Part shown: one piece after another, positions 36,644-45,600 of the stretch | How the letters are laid out: every line of letters starts with the position of its first letter | Numbering within the stretch: position 1 is the first letter of the stretch | Assembly (NCBI RefSeq): GCF_020742345.1 | Contig: NZ_DYXC01000098.1 | Span: forward strand, 1 to 64,000 | Length of the DNA stretch: 64,000 nucleotides | DNA from: Enteractinococcus helveticum | GTDB lineage: Bacteria; Actinomycetota; Actinomycetes; Actinomycetales; Micrococcaceae | Direction of reading: 5' to 3' | Notes under the pieces: generated by a model | Seen by the model: the letters and a program-made list of their open reading frames with translations, nothing else | Told to the model about the DNA's origin: nothing | Databases searched by the model: none | Position numbers and translations under genes: made by a program

Positions 36644-38185
36644 GTGACCGACCACACTTCCGGGCCATCATCTGCACCTGTTACTTCCGCCCACGACCCG
36701 TTCGGGTTTGTAGGGCTGACTTATGACGACGTTTTGTTACTACCGAACATGACCGATGTCATCCCCGCCGATGCCGACGTCTCCACTCAACTGACCAAAC
36801 GCGTGCGCATCAACACCCCGATCATCTCTGCGGCCATGGATACCGTGACCGAATCCCCGCTGGCCATCGCCATGGCACGCTACGGCGGACTCGGGGTCAT
36901 CCACCGCAACTTGTCCATCGAAGACCAAGCCTCCGAGATCGACAAGGTCAAGCGCAACGAGTCCGGCATGGTCACCGACCCGGTCACCATCTTGCCGGAT
37001 GCCAGTCTGGCCGAATGGGATGAACTCTGTGGCCGCTACCGGATCTCAGGCCTACCCGTTGTCGATGAAAACGACATTTTGCAGGGCATCATCACCAACC
37101 GCGATACTCGCTTTATTCCTCGCGCAGAATACGCAACCACCAAGGTCAATGAGATTATGACCCAGATGCCGCTGATCACGGCACCCTTCAACGTGCAACG
37201 CGATGAAGTCATGCGTCTGCTGCAGGAACACCGCATCGAAAAACTGCCCCTCGTTGACAAGAACAACAAACTTGAAGGCCTCATCACCGTCAAAGACTTT
37301 GACAAAGCCCAAGAATTCCCCCACGCCGCCAAAGACGCCGAAGGCCGCCTGCTGGTTGGTGGCGCCGTGGGCTTTTTCGGCGACGGCTACGAACGCGCCA
37401 TGACCATGGTGGAAGCCGGCGTCGATGTGCTCGTCGTTGACACCGCTAACGGCCACACCCAGGGTGTGCTGGATATGGTCGCAAAACTTAAAGCCGAACC
37501 AGCAGCTGAACACGTTGACATCATCGGCGGACAAGCCGCCACCTACCAGGGTGCCAAAGCCCTCGTGGACGCCGGGGTGGATGCTGTGAAAGTTGGCGTG
37601 GGCCCCGGCTCGATCTGTACGACTCGCGTCGTCGCCGGTGTTGGCGTCCCACAGATCACCGCGATCTATGAATCCGCCAAAGCCGCGATCCCCGCCGGCG
37701 TCCCAGTGATTGCCGACGGCGGTCTACAACACTCCGGCGACATCGGCAAAGCCATTGTGGCCGGTGCCAACTCCGTTATGCTGGGCTCCCTGCTGGCCGG
37801 AACCGCCGAATCACCCGGTGACCTGGTGTTCTACCAGGGTAAACAGTTCAAAACTTACCGCGGCATGGGCTCACTGGGTGCCATGCAAACCCGAGACGGT
37901 TCGCGCTCCTATTCCAAGGACCGCTACTTCCAAGCCGATGTGCCCGATGACGAAAAACTCATCCCAGAAGGCATCGAAGGCCAGGTCCCATACCGCGGCC
38001 CACTGGGTGCGGTCTTGCACCAATTAGAAGGTGGTCTTCGCCAGACCATGTTCTACACGGGTTCCCCAGACATCGCTGCCCTGCAGCGCGATGGCCGTTT
38101 TGTTCGCATTACCGCCGCCGGGTTGAAAGAATCCCACCCGCACGACATCATGATGACCGTTGAAGCACCAAACTACCGAGCCTAG
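36644..38185 (+). CDS. guaB: IMP dehydrogenase GuaB
   Basis: GuaB oxidises IMP to XMP, the committed step to guanine nucleotides. The 513-residue product starts at GTG behind GAAAGGG. DPFGFVGLTYDDVLLLP opens the barrel, two CBS domains occupy about 110-230, the catalytic Cys is in GPGSICTTRVVAGVG, and the flap region is SLGAMQ. A second, CBS-free paralogue (guaB3) follows after 64 bases, then SURF1, DUF3817 and guaA in the same direction. Confidence 0.97.
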   Translation: MTDHTSGPSSAPVTSAHDPFGFVGLTYDDVLLLPNMTDVIPADADVSTQLTKRVRINTPIISAAMDTVTESPLAIAMARYGGLGVIHRNLSIEDQASEIDKVKRNESGMVTDPVTILPDASLAEWDELCGRYRISGLPVVDENDILQGIITNRDTRFIPRAEYATTKVNEIMTQMPLITAPFNVQRDEVMRLLQEHRIEKLPLVDKNNKLEGLITVKDFDKAQEFPHAAKDAEGRLLVGGAVGFFGDGYERAMTMVEAGVDVLVVDTANGHTQGVLDMVAKLKAEPAAEHVDIIGGQAATYQGAKALVDAGVDAVKVGVGPGSICTTRVVAGVGVPQITAIYESAKAAIPAGVPVIADGGLQHSGDIGKAIVAGANSVMLGSLLAGTAESPGDLVFYQGKQFKTYRGMGSLGAMQTRDGSRSYSKDRYFQADVPDDEKLIPEGIEGQVPYRGPLGAVLHQLEGGLRQTMFYTGSPDIAALQRDGRFVRITAAGLKESHPHDIMMTVEAPNYRA

Positions 38186-38249
38186 CTAAGCTGACAGTGG
38201 ACCGTTCCCACACCCTGACCATCCGATCCCGGATAGAAATTGGATAACC

Positions 38250-39386
38250 GTGACGTACCAAGTTGAAATTGGCCGAGGCAAGCGCGGCAGACACGCCAGA
38301 CCCCTGGACGCCGTGTCGATCGTGCCAACCCGGAGAACCCGAGACCCCGAAGACGTCTCGCTCGACTGGCAAATCGATGCCTTCAAATTCTCCATGCCCG
38401 TCATCGGCGCACCCATGGACTCGGTCATGTCACCGGCCACCGCCATCCAACTCGGCAAGCTCGGCGGCATGGGCGTCCTGAACCTGGAGGGCCTGTGGAC
38501 CCGCTATGCAGACCCCCAGCCAGTGCTAGATGAAATCGCGACGCTTGAAGCACAGTCGTTTTCACCAGAAAATACCGCACGCCTCCAGCAGCTATACGCA
38601 GCACCCATCCAACCGGAACTCATTTCGGCACGCTTAGAAGAAATCCGTGAGGCCGGCGTCGTCGTCGCCGGAGCACTGACACCCCAACGGACCCAAGAGT
38701 TCTACAAGACGGTTGTTGACGCCGGTGTAGACATGTTCGTCATCCGTGGCACAACGGTTTCGGCACAACACGTCTCCGAAACCAAAGAACCACTGGATTT
38801 GAAAAAGTTTATCTACGAACTCGATGTTCCAGTGATCGTCGGGGGAGTGGCCGGTTACACCCCGGCACTACACCTGATGCGTACCGGTGCAGCCGGTGTG
38901 CTCGTAGGTTTTGGTGGGGGAGCATCCTCGACCACACGCCGGGCCCTGGGTATTCGCGTGCCCATGGCCACTGCCATCTCTGACATCGCCGAAGCACGCC
39001 GCGACTACATGGACGAATCCGGTGGTCGTTACGTCCACGTCATTGCCGACGGCGGACTGGGTAACTCGGGCGATATTGTCAAAGCCATCGGCATGGGTGC
39101 CGACGCCGTCATGCTGGGCACGACCCTAGCGCGCGCTGAAGAAGCACCCGGTAGGGGCTGGCACTGGGGGCTGGAAGCAGCCCACCCGGAATTCCCGCGC
39201 GGCAATCGCACGCATGTGGGTACCGTGGCCCCCATGGAACAACTGCTCATCGGCCCATCCCGTCACACCAACGGCACCGCGAACCTCATGGGCGCTCTGC
39301 GTCGTGCGATGGCATCGACCGGCTACACAGAGCTCAAAGACTTCCAGAAGGTTGAAGTCCACATCTCTGAAACCTACGCGGGATGA
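38250..39386 (+). CDS. guaB3: GuaB3-type IMP dehydrogenase-related protein
   Basis: The 378-residue protein, from GTG 38250, has the IMP dehydrogenase barrel without CBS domains, as in the actinobacterial GuaB3 group. RRTRDPEDVSLDW and GAPMDSVMSPATAIQLGKLGG are typical. Where IMP dehydrogenase has Ser-Ile-Cys-Thr-Thr-Arg, this protein has GGGASSTTRRALG, with Ser in the position of the catalytic Cys. The phosphate-binding IADGGLGNSGDIVKAI and GADAVMLGT are kept. Full IMP dehydrogenase activity is therefore doubtful; a regulatory or other nucleotide-binding role is possible. It lies between guaB and guaA in one transcription direction. Confidence 0.9.
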   Translation: MTYQVEIGRGKRGRHARPLDAVSIVPTRRTRDPEDVSLDWQIDAFKFSMPVIGAPMDSVMSPATAIQLGKLGGMGVLNLEGLWTRYADPQPVLDEIATLEAQSFSPENTARLQQLYAAPIQPELISARLEEIREAGVVVAGALTPQRTQEFYKTVVDAGVDMFVIRGTTVSAQHVSETKEPLDLKKFIYELDVPVIVGGVAGYTPALHLMRTGAAGVLVGFGGGASSTTRRALGIRVPMATAISDIAEARRDYMDESGGRYVHVIADGGLGNSGDIVKAIGMGADAVMLGTTLARAEEAPGRGWHWGLEAAHPEFPRGNRTHVGTVAPMEQLLIGPSRHTNGTANLMGALRRAMASTGYTELKDFQKVEVHISETYAG

Positions 39387-39393
39387 TGCCCAC

Positions 39394-40326
39394 TTGCTGA
39401 AAACAGCCCTCAAGCCCCGGTGGATCGGATTCTTGCTGCTGACCCTAGCGGTCGCATCCGTGTTCGTCCTGCTCACGAAATGGCAATTTGAACAATCCAC
39501 TTCGAACCAACCCCGCGCCCACGAGGTCACCGAAACACCTGTGGAGTTGACGGACCACTTCCAGCCGGGAGTGCCGATGATGTCTGATCAGGCTGACCAG
39601 ATGGTCACCTTCACCGGGCAGCTGGATCCGCGCAAATCAGTCCAGGTCGAATCTCGGCTTCATGACGGCGTCCAAGGACTCTGGCTGGTGTCCAGCGCCA
39701 GCGTACAAGGCGCTGCAGACAACAACCGGATTCCCGTGGTGTGGGGTTGGATTGCAGAAGAAATCCAAGCCACCGGCGACGAGCTCACCCAACTATTTGA
39801 AGACTCCACGGGTCTGTCAGCCACCGACACCATCCAATTTACCGGCCGCCTGATTCCGGGTGAGGGGCCCACGCCCAATACCAACCACTTCATTGAACCT
39901 CAGCGCACCCAGATGTTAGCCACGGCTGAATTGGTGAACTTGTGGAATGAACCGCTGTATGCCGGCTATGTGGTAGCTGAAACTTTTGCGGTCAACGGCA
40001 CCGAACACGTGGTATCCGGGGCCGGAGTTGAGGGTGTAGAAACCGCACCGCAACCCGAAGAAGCCCAAGTTGCCTGGCTTAATGTGTTCTATGCAATCGA
40101 ATGGTTCACCTTCGCAATATTCTCGTTGTATCTGTGGTGGCGATTCGTACGTGATGACCACATGAAAGAGCTACGCGAGGCCGAACTCGATGAGCTGTGG
40201 GAAGAACATTGGAAAGCCAAAGAACTCCAACGCCTACGTGAGCAAGCACGCCAAGAAAAAGCTGCCGCCGAACGTGCCTACCGTGCATACCACGGACACG
40301 GCACCGATGAGCAGAAAGACGAGTGA
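39394..40326 (+). CDS. SURF1 family protein
   Basis: SURF1 proteins help assemble haem-copper cytochrome c oxidase. The 310-residue product from TTG 39394 has the expected two membrane helices, one at the start (WIGFLLLTLAVASVFVLL) and one near the end (AIEWFTFAIFSLYLWW). Between them is the extracytoplasmic loop with VTFTGQLDP, RLHDGVQGLWLVSSA and PVVWGWI. The C-terminal tail is charged and coiled (ELREAELDELWEEHW). The start is chosen because an upstream frame enters guaB3; the ribosome-binding site is weak, so coupling to guaB3 (7 bases apart) is plausible. Confidence 0.84.
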   Translation: MLKTALKPRWIGFLLLTLAVASVFVLLTKWQFEQSTSNQPRAHEVTETPVELTDHFQPGVPMMSDQADQMVTFTGQLDPRKSVQVESRLHDGVQGLWLVSSASVQGAADNNRIPVVWGWIAEEIQATGDELTQLFEDSTGLSATDTIQFTGRLIPGEGPTPNTNHFIEPQRTQMLATAELVNLWNEPLYAGYVVAETFAVNGTEHVVSGAGVEGVETAPQPEEAQVAWLNVFYAIEWFTFAIFSLYLWWRFVRDDHMKELREAELDELWEEHWKAKELQRLREQARQEKAAAERAYRAYHGHGTDEQKDE

Positions 40327-40332
40327 AACGTT

Positions 40333-40881
40333 ATGACACACGAAAACAACACCCCACCGGTTGACCCAGCCACCCTGCCAGATCCCGAAGACATCACGAT
40401 CGACGACATCGGCCAAGCCCCACCGCGCCCTGAAAGTCAAAAGAAACGCCGCTTCGGTGGCACCCACCGTCAAATCCGCAGCGCCATGGGTCTGTATAAA
40501 TTTACCTCCTGGCTCACCGGGATCTTCTTGCTGCTGCTGGTCCTGCAAATGATCGTCAAATACGGGTTCCAGCGTGAACTCTTTGCCGGCGGAACGACCG
40601 AAGACGGTACCGAGTTCGTCTTGGGGCTGTACCACGAACAAATGGTGGTCGAGGGCATCAACATTTCATTACTCGTGCTGATCGTGCACGGCTGGTTATA
40701 TGTACTGTATCTGCTGGCCTGTTTCCGGTTATGGTCAATGATGCGCTGGGGCGGCGTCCGACTGCTGGCCATGGCCGGTGGTGGCGTTGTGCCCTTCCTA
40801 TCGTTCTTTGTGGAAAAGAAAGTCAACCGCCAAGCCGAAGTGGAACTCGCAACCCACCCCGAAGCAGTCCTGCGGTATTAA
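40333..40881 (+). CDS. DUF3817 integral membrane protein
   Basis: The 182-residue protein has a Pro/Asp-rich cytoplasmic start of about 50 residues and then three hydrophobic segments: FTSWLTGIFLLLLVLQMIV, GINISLLVLIVHGWLYVLYLLA and a third around LLAMAGGGVVPFLSFFVE. This is the DUF3817 layout found between SURF1 and guaA in many Micrococcales; in some bacteria DUF3817 sits near cytochrome oxidase genes. Function unknown. It starts 7 bases after the SURF1 gene. Confidence 0.82.
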   Translation: MTHENNTPPVDPATLPDPEDITIDDIGQAPPRPESQKKRRFGGTHRQIRSAMGLYKFTSWLTGIFLLLLVLQMIVKYGFQRELFAGGTTEDGTEFVLGLYHEQMVVEGINISLLVLIVHGWLYVLYLLACFRLWSMMRWGGVRLLAMAGGGVVPFLSFFVEKKVNRQAEVELATHPEAVLRY

Positions 40882-40932
40882 CCGCGCAACCTGTCTCGGC
40901 GCCCCAACTGATCGTCCTCTAGAATAAAGATC

Positions 40933-42528
40933 GTGATGACTACACCCCAGCATGCTCAAACTCCGGCTCCAAACACCGTCATCGTTGTCGACTACGGCTC
41001 CGACGACGCCCAACTACTGGCCCGCCGAATTCGCGAAGCCAAGGTCTATTCCGAAGTCCACTCCTACACAACAGGTGCAGAAGCTATCCTGGCGGCCCAA
41101 CCAGCCGCCTTGGTGATTGCCGTCCGCTCGACGGCCACCGAAGATCTGCCGGTTATTGACCAGCGGCTACTCACCGCAGGCATCCCAGTACTTGCTGTTG
41201 GTGGCGGATTCATAGCGGTGACCAAAGCGTTGGGCGCAACCGTGGCGGAGTCCCCACAACACCACGTCGGCACCGTAGAAGTCGCCAACATTGATGACAA
41301 CGCCGTGTTATTCTCCGGTCAAGACACCGTCCAAGACGTCGCAACCAATCACGCACATCACGTTGTAGACGCCCCCGAGGGCTTTGTGATCACCGCATCG
41401 CATGACACCATGCCGGTGGCTGCCGCCGAAAACCCAGAGACCAAGATCTATGGCACCGCCTGGAATCTCGCCTCCCAAGATTCCAGTAACGGATTTGCCG
41501 CGATCAAGAATTTCTTATTTATCGCCGCCGATCTGTCCCCTGACTGGTCGGTCGAGCAAGTGATCGAACAACAAGTCGCGGCTATTCGCCAGCAAATCGG
41601 CAACAAACGCGCAATCATCGGCTTATCGGGTGGTGTGGATTCCGCAGTTGCTGCAGCACTGGTACAGCGTGCCGTTGGTGATCAACTGACCGCCGTCTAC
41701 GTCAACCACGGGCTCATGCGCAAAAACGAATCCGCTGAGATTCAACAGGCATTTGGGGATTCCAATGGTGCGCGGCTGATCATGATCGATGCCGAAGACG
41801 AATTTCTAACCGCACTTGAAGGCGTCTCGGATCCAGAACAAAAACGCAAGATCATTGGCGACCGTTTCATCCGAACTTTTGAACAAGCAGAAGCCGACAT
41901 TGTGGCAGAATCGGCTCACGACCCCGAAGCCGCCGACGTCAAATTTCTGGTCCAGGGCACCATCTACCCGGACGTCATCGAATCGGGGGATGCCGATGGC
42001 TCGAAGGTCATCAAATCCCACCACAACGTGGGTGGGCTACCCGAAGATCTTGAGTTCGAACTCGTAGAACCCCTTCGTCAACTCTTCAAAGATGAAGTCC
42101 GTGAAGTTGGCTCCAAACTGGGCCTGCCCGATGAAATCGTCTGGCGTCAACCATTCCCGGGGCCCGGTCTCGGTATCCGAATTGTAGGAGCCATCACCAA
42201 ACAACGCCTGGACCTGCTGCGTGAAGCCGACGCCATAGTGCGTGAAGAACTCACTGCAAATGGCCTGGATCGACAGATTTGGCAGTCACCGGTCGTATTA
42301 TTGGCTGATGTACGCTCCGTTGGTGTCAGCGACGGCGGACGAACCTACGGCCACCCGATCGTGTTACGTCCGGTGCATTCCGAAGACGCGATGACCGCGA
42401 CATTTGCCCGTATCCCGTATGACCTGCTGGATCATATTTCCCAGCGCATAACTTCCGAAGTCGAAGGCATCAACCGAGTGGTATTGGACATCACCGGCAA
42501 ACCGCCCGGCACGATCGAATGGGAATAA
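40933..42528 (+). CDS. guaA: GMP synthase with degenerate glutaminase domain
   Basis: The 531-residue protein (GTG 40933, or ATG 40936) has the GuaA layout but an unusual N-terminal domain. The ATP-pyrophosphatase half is intact: LSGGVDSAVAAAL (about 231-243), HGLMRKNES, GTIYPDVIES, FPGPGLGIRI and the closing GKPPGTIEWE. In the class-I amidotransferase half the catalytic Cys of GICYGF is Gly90 in LAVGGGF. The His-x-Glu of the HPE motif is Asn178-Leu-Ala180 in TAWNLAS, and the oxyanion motif LSGGP is replaced by VIAVRST. The domain still aligns end to end (VVDYGSDDAQLLARRIREA, DAPEGF), so no frameshift explains this. I infer an ammonia-dependent enzyme or one served by a separate glutaminase. 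Confidence 0.93.
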   Translation: MMTTPQHAQTPAPNTVIVVDYGSDDAQLLARRIREAKVYSEVHSYTTGAEAILAAQPAALVIAVRSTATEDLPVIDQRLLTAGIPVLAVGGGFIAVTKALGATVAESPQHHVGTVEVANIDDNAVLFSGQDTVQDVATNHAHHVVDAPEGFVITASHDTMPVAAAENPETKIYGTAWNLASQDSSNGFAAIKNFLFIAADLSPDWSVEQVIEQQVAAIRQQIGNKRAIIGLSGGVDSAVAAALVQRAVGDQLTAVYVNHGLMRKNESAEIQQAFGDSNGARLIMIDAEDEFLTALEGVSDPEQKRKIIGDRFIRTFEQAEADIVAESAHDPEAADVKFLVQGTIYPDVIESGDADGSKVIKSHHNVGGLPEDLEFELVEPLRQLFKDEVREVGSKLGLPDEIVWRQPFPGPGLGIRIVGAITKQRLDLLREADAIVREELTANGLDRQIWQSPVVLLADVRSVGVSDGGRTYGHPIVLRPVHSEDAMTATFARIPYDLLDHISQRITSEVEGINRVVLDITGKPPGTIEWE

Positions 42529-42680
42529 CAGGCTGGCCGGCCCGAATATCTGATCGGAGCCAGAGTCTTTGACGATCGGCGCGTTATCGGCGATTCGTGT
42601 GGTGTGGCAACGCCAAACTTGCGTCCGAAGGCATTAGAGTCATTAAGGTGCAACCTGTATCAATCACAGGAAGGATGAGC

Positions 42681-45600
42681 GTGAGCCGCGAGAACCATGA
42701 CGTCGAGCTAGACGATGTAGCGCTGTCTGCCGACCAGGTCGACGAAAACATCGATGTGGCGGCAGGCGAGTCTGACCATGAAATTGAACCGGACGATCTC
42801 AGCGACGATAGTGTATCAGCGGATGAAAGCACCTCTGATGAAGATCACGACGCCGTCGATCCGGTTGCGGTTGCCGAACAAGACTTTTCCCGCTGGCTGT
42901 CCGAGATCGCCACGGGCACCGAAACCGACACGATGCTGCGCTATGCGCCCACAAGATCGAACTCGATTGACATCACTCATTCGCAACCCAGTGGGCTAAC
43001 CCAGTTCTTATCTGCTCGACGCACCCGGTTAACCACGCTGCTACGGGATCAGCCCGGCATGCAGCATAGCATCGACACCGCAGAAGCCATTGACACGAAG
43101 GTTCAAGAACTGCTGGCTGATCGTGGCATTAATGTCGGCTACCTGGCAGCTGGGCTGGCAACCTGGCGGGTAACCGAAGACGGTATCAACCAACAACTGT
43201 CCGCACCGGTACTATTAGCCCCGATACGGTTAGCGGCTCGTCCTAACCATGATGACTACGACGTCCAAATTGTTGGGGCAGCCCGACTCAACCCAGCACT
43301 GGTACGCTACTTCGCGGATCAATATGGCATCGCGTTGGACCCACAAAGCCATGAGGAAGCCGCTTACACCACGGCCAAACTCGAACCACTGCCCGCCTTG
43401 GAACTCCTGCGCGCCCACACCACCAAAATCCGTGGACTCGTGGTGGAACACAGGCTGCTGATTTCCACGTTTGCTGATCTGTCCGACACCGCATCTCGCG
43501 AAGTCGTGGACCCTGATCATGAAGTCATCAGTCAACTCTATGAAGTCGGTGCCGGGACCGAAGACGCCGTCCAGCTGGATCAAGCCCCAGAGTTGGTGCA
43601 CACCCCAACACCTTTGGATGAACGCGATCCGGCAGACGAAGTACTGGTGGTCGATCTAGATCAATCGCAGCAACAAGCTGTCGATCACATTCTGGCTGGC
43701 GAGTCGCTCGTCGTTTCAGCTCCACCGGGTACCGGTCAGACCCAAACCGCGGTGGCCGCGGCCGTTGGGCTAGCAGCGCAAGGCAAACGGACCCTGGTGA
43801 TTGCGGAAAAAACCTCAACACTGACCGAATTTTCGAACCGGCTTGCTGGTTTACAACTTGACCCCCTGGTCTTGGGAGTACAGGCTGATACCGGTTCTAA
43901 AGAAGTTACCGAACAACTGATTCGCTCGCTGCTGTCTGCAGAACGCGCCAAAGAGCCCGCGGTACGACGGATTCACCAAACTCTGCGTGACGTGCGCAGC
44001 CAGCTGGTCGAACATACGAATTCGCTACACGAAGTACGTGAGCGCTGGCAATGCTCGCCAGTGCAAGCCATGAACGAACTGGTCACGTTGATGAATGCAG
44101 ACCCGGCTCCGGCCACCTCGGTACGGCTGAAGCGTTCGGTACTGGATGCCACCGTGGACCGGAAAGAAGTCGCAGAACAGCTGCGCTATGCTGCTGAACT
44201 TGGTGCCTTTGACCAGTCGTCTACCGAATCACCCTGGTATGGTGCACGCTTGCGCAACGTACATGAGGCGGAAGCGGCACTTGAACTGGCCCAGCAAGTT
44301 CACGACGATCTTGGAGACGTCGCCCCCAGGTTAGAAAGCGCAACCTCACACGCGCAATTGACCATGGGCAGCAGCATCGAAGAGTGGACCAAACAAGTCG
44401 AATTGCTGCGCGAAGTGCGCGACACCCTGGATAAATTCACCCCCGATATTTTCGATCGACCCGTCACCGATCTCATTGCGGCCACTGCAACCGGCGCCTG
44501 GCGAAAAGAACACAACATCGATATGTCAGCTATGACGCGCACCAGATTGCGCTGGCTGGCTCGCGAATACATCCGCCCGGGTGTTGATGTGCCCAACCTC
44601 CACGAAGCGCTCATCAAAGTCCAAGACCAACTCACCGGTTGGAACCAGTGGACTACCTCAAAACGCAATCCGGTTATCCCGACCGGGGTTGAAGCCCTGG
44701 CCGAAGACACCCACCAGCTGTATGACAACCTCAACCGATTACAAGACATGCTCGCCCCGGCGACAACCGAAGCGCACCATCTGACCCGCATCGATGCCGG
44801 AGACCTCCACGATGTGCTCTCCCAGCTGGTAGACGATGCCCAAACGTTGCATACGCTGCCGGAACGTACCATCGTCATTGACCAGCTCACCGAACAAGGA
44901 TTAGACGAGCTGCTTATCGATTTCCAGCAACGTGGTGTTACCGCAGACCAGGTCACCCTGGAGTTGGAAGTTGCCTGGTGGCAATCAGCGCTGGAAGCCA
45001 TGATCTCGGCTGATGAACACCTTGCAGCAACCACTGGACGGCAGCTCTCCCGCCTGGAAGAAGAATTCCGCATCGCCGATACCGCGCACCTAGAATCCGG
45101 GCCCTCGCGCGTCCGGCACAAACTTGCTGTGTCCTGGGAGAAAGCAACCCGGGACTACCCAGACGCCGCAGATTCGCTGCGTCGCCTGCTGCGCACCGGT
45201 GCTGCAACGGTGGAAACCATACTGGGCATCAACCCTAAGCTGCTCCAACCCCTGGTGCCGATCTATACGACCTCGCCGTTGGCATTAGCCGATCTTGCCC
45301 CCGGGATCACTTTCGACACAGTACTCATCTTGGACTCCGAAACCATCGGTCTGGCCACCGGAATGGGCGCAATCTCACGCGCGGATCAAGTAGTTGCCTT
45401 TGGTGACGCCGTCTCTGGACGACCCGTAGGCTTTCACGTCTCCGTGGACCCCACGGCACGCGCTGCACAACCCCGCCAAGCCGAATCCGTCCATGCCGCA
45501 CTCAGCAGGGTGTTACCATCGGTGCCGCTGAAAGTCATGCATCGCGGGGTCAACCAGTATTTGGCTCGAACCCTGGGCGATCAGCTCTACAACGGGGGAC

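Noticed and set aside
44300..45121. 273-codon antisense open frame inside the helicase-like gene
   Set aside because: Shadow frame; composition is unnatural and there is no start signal.
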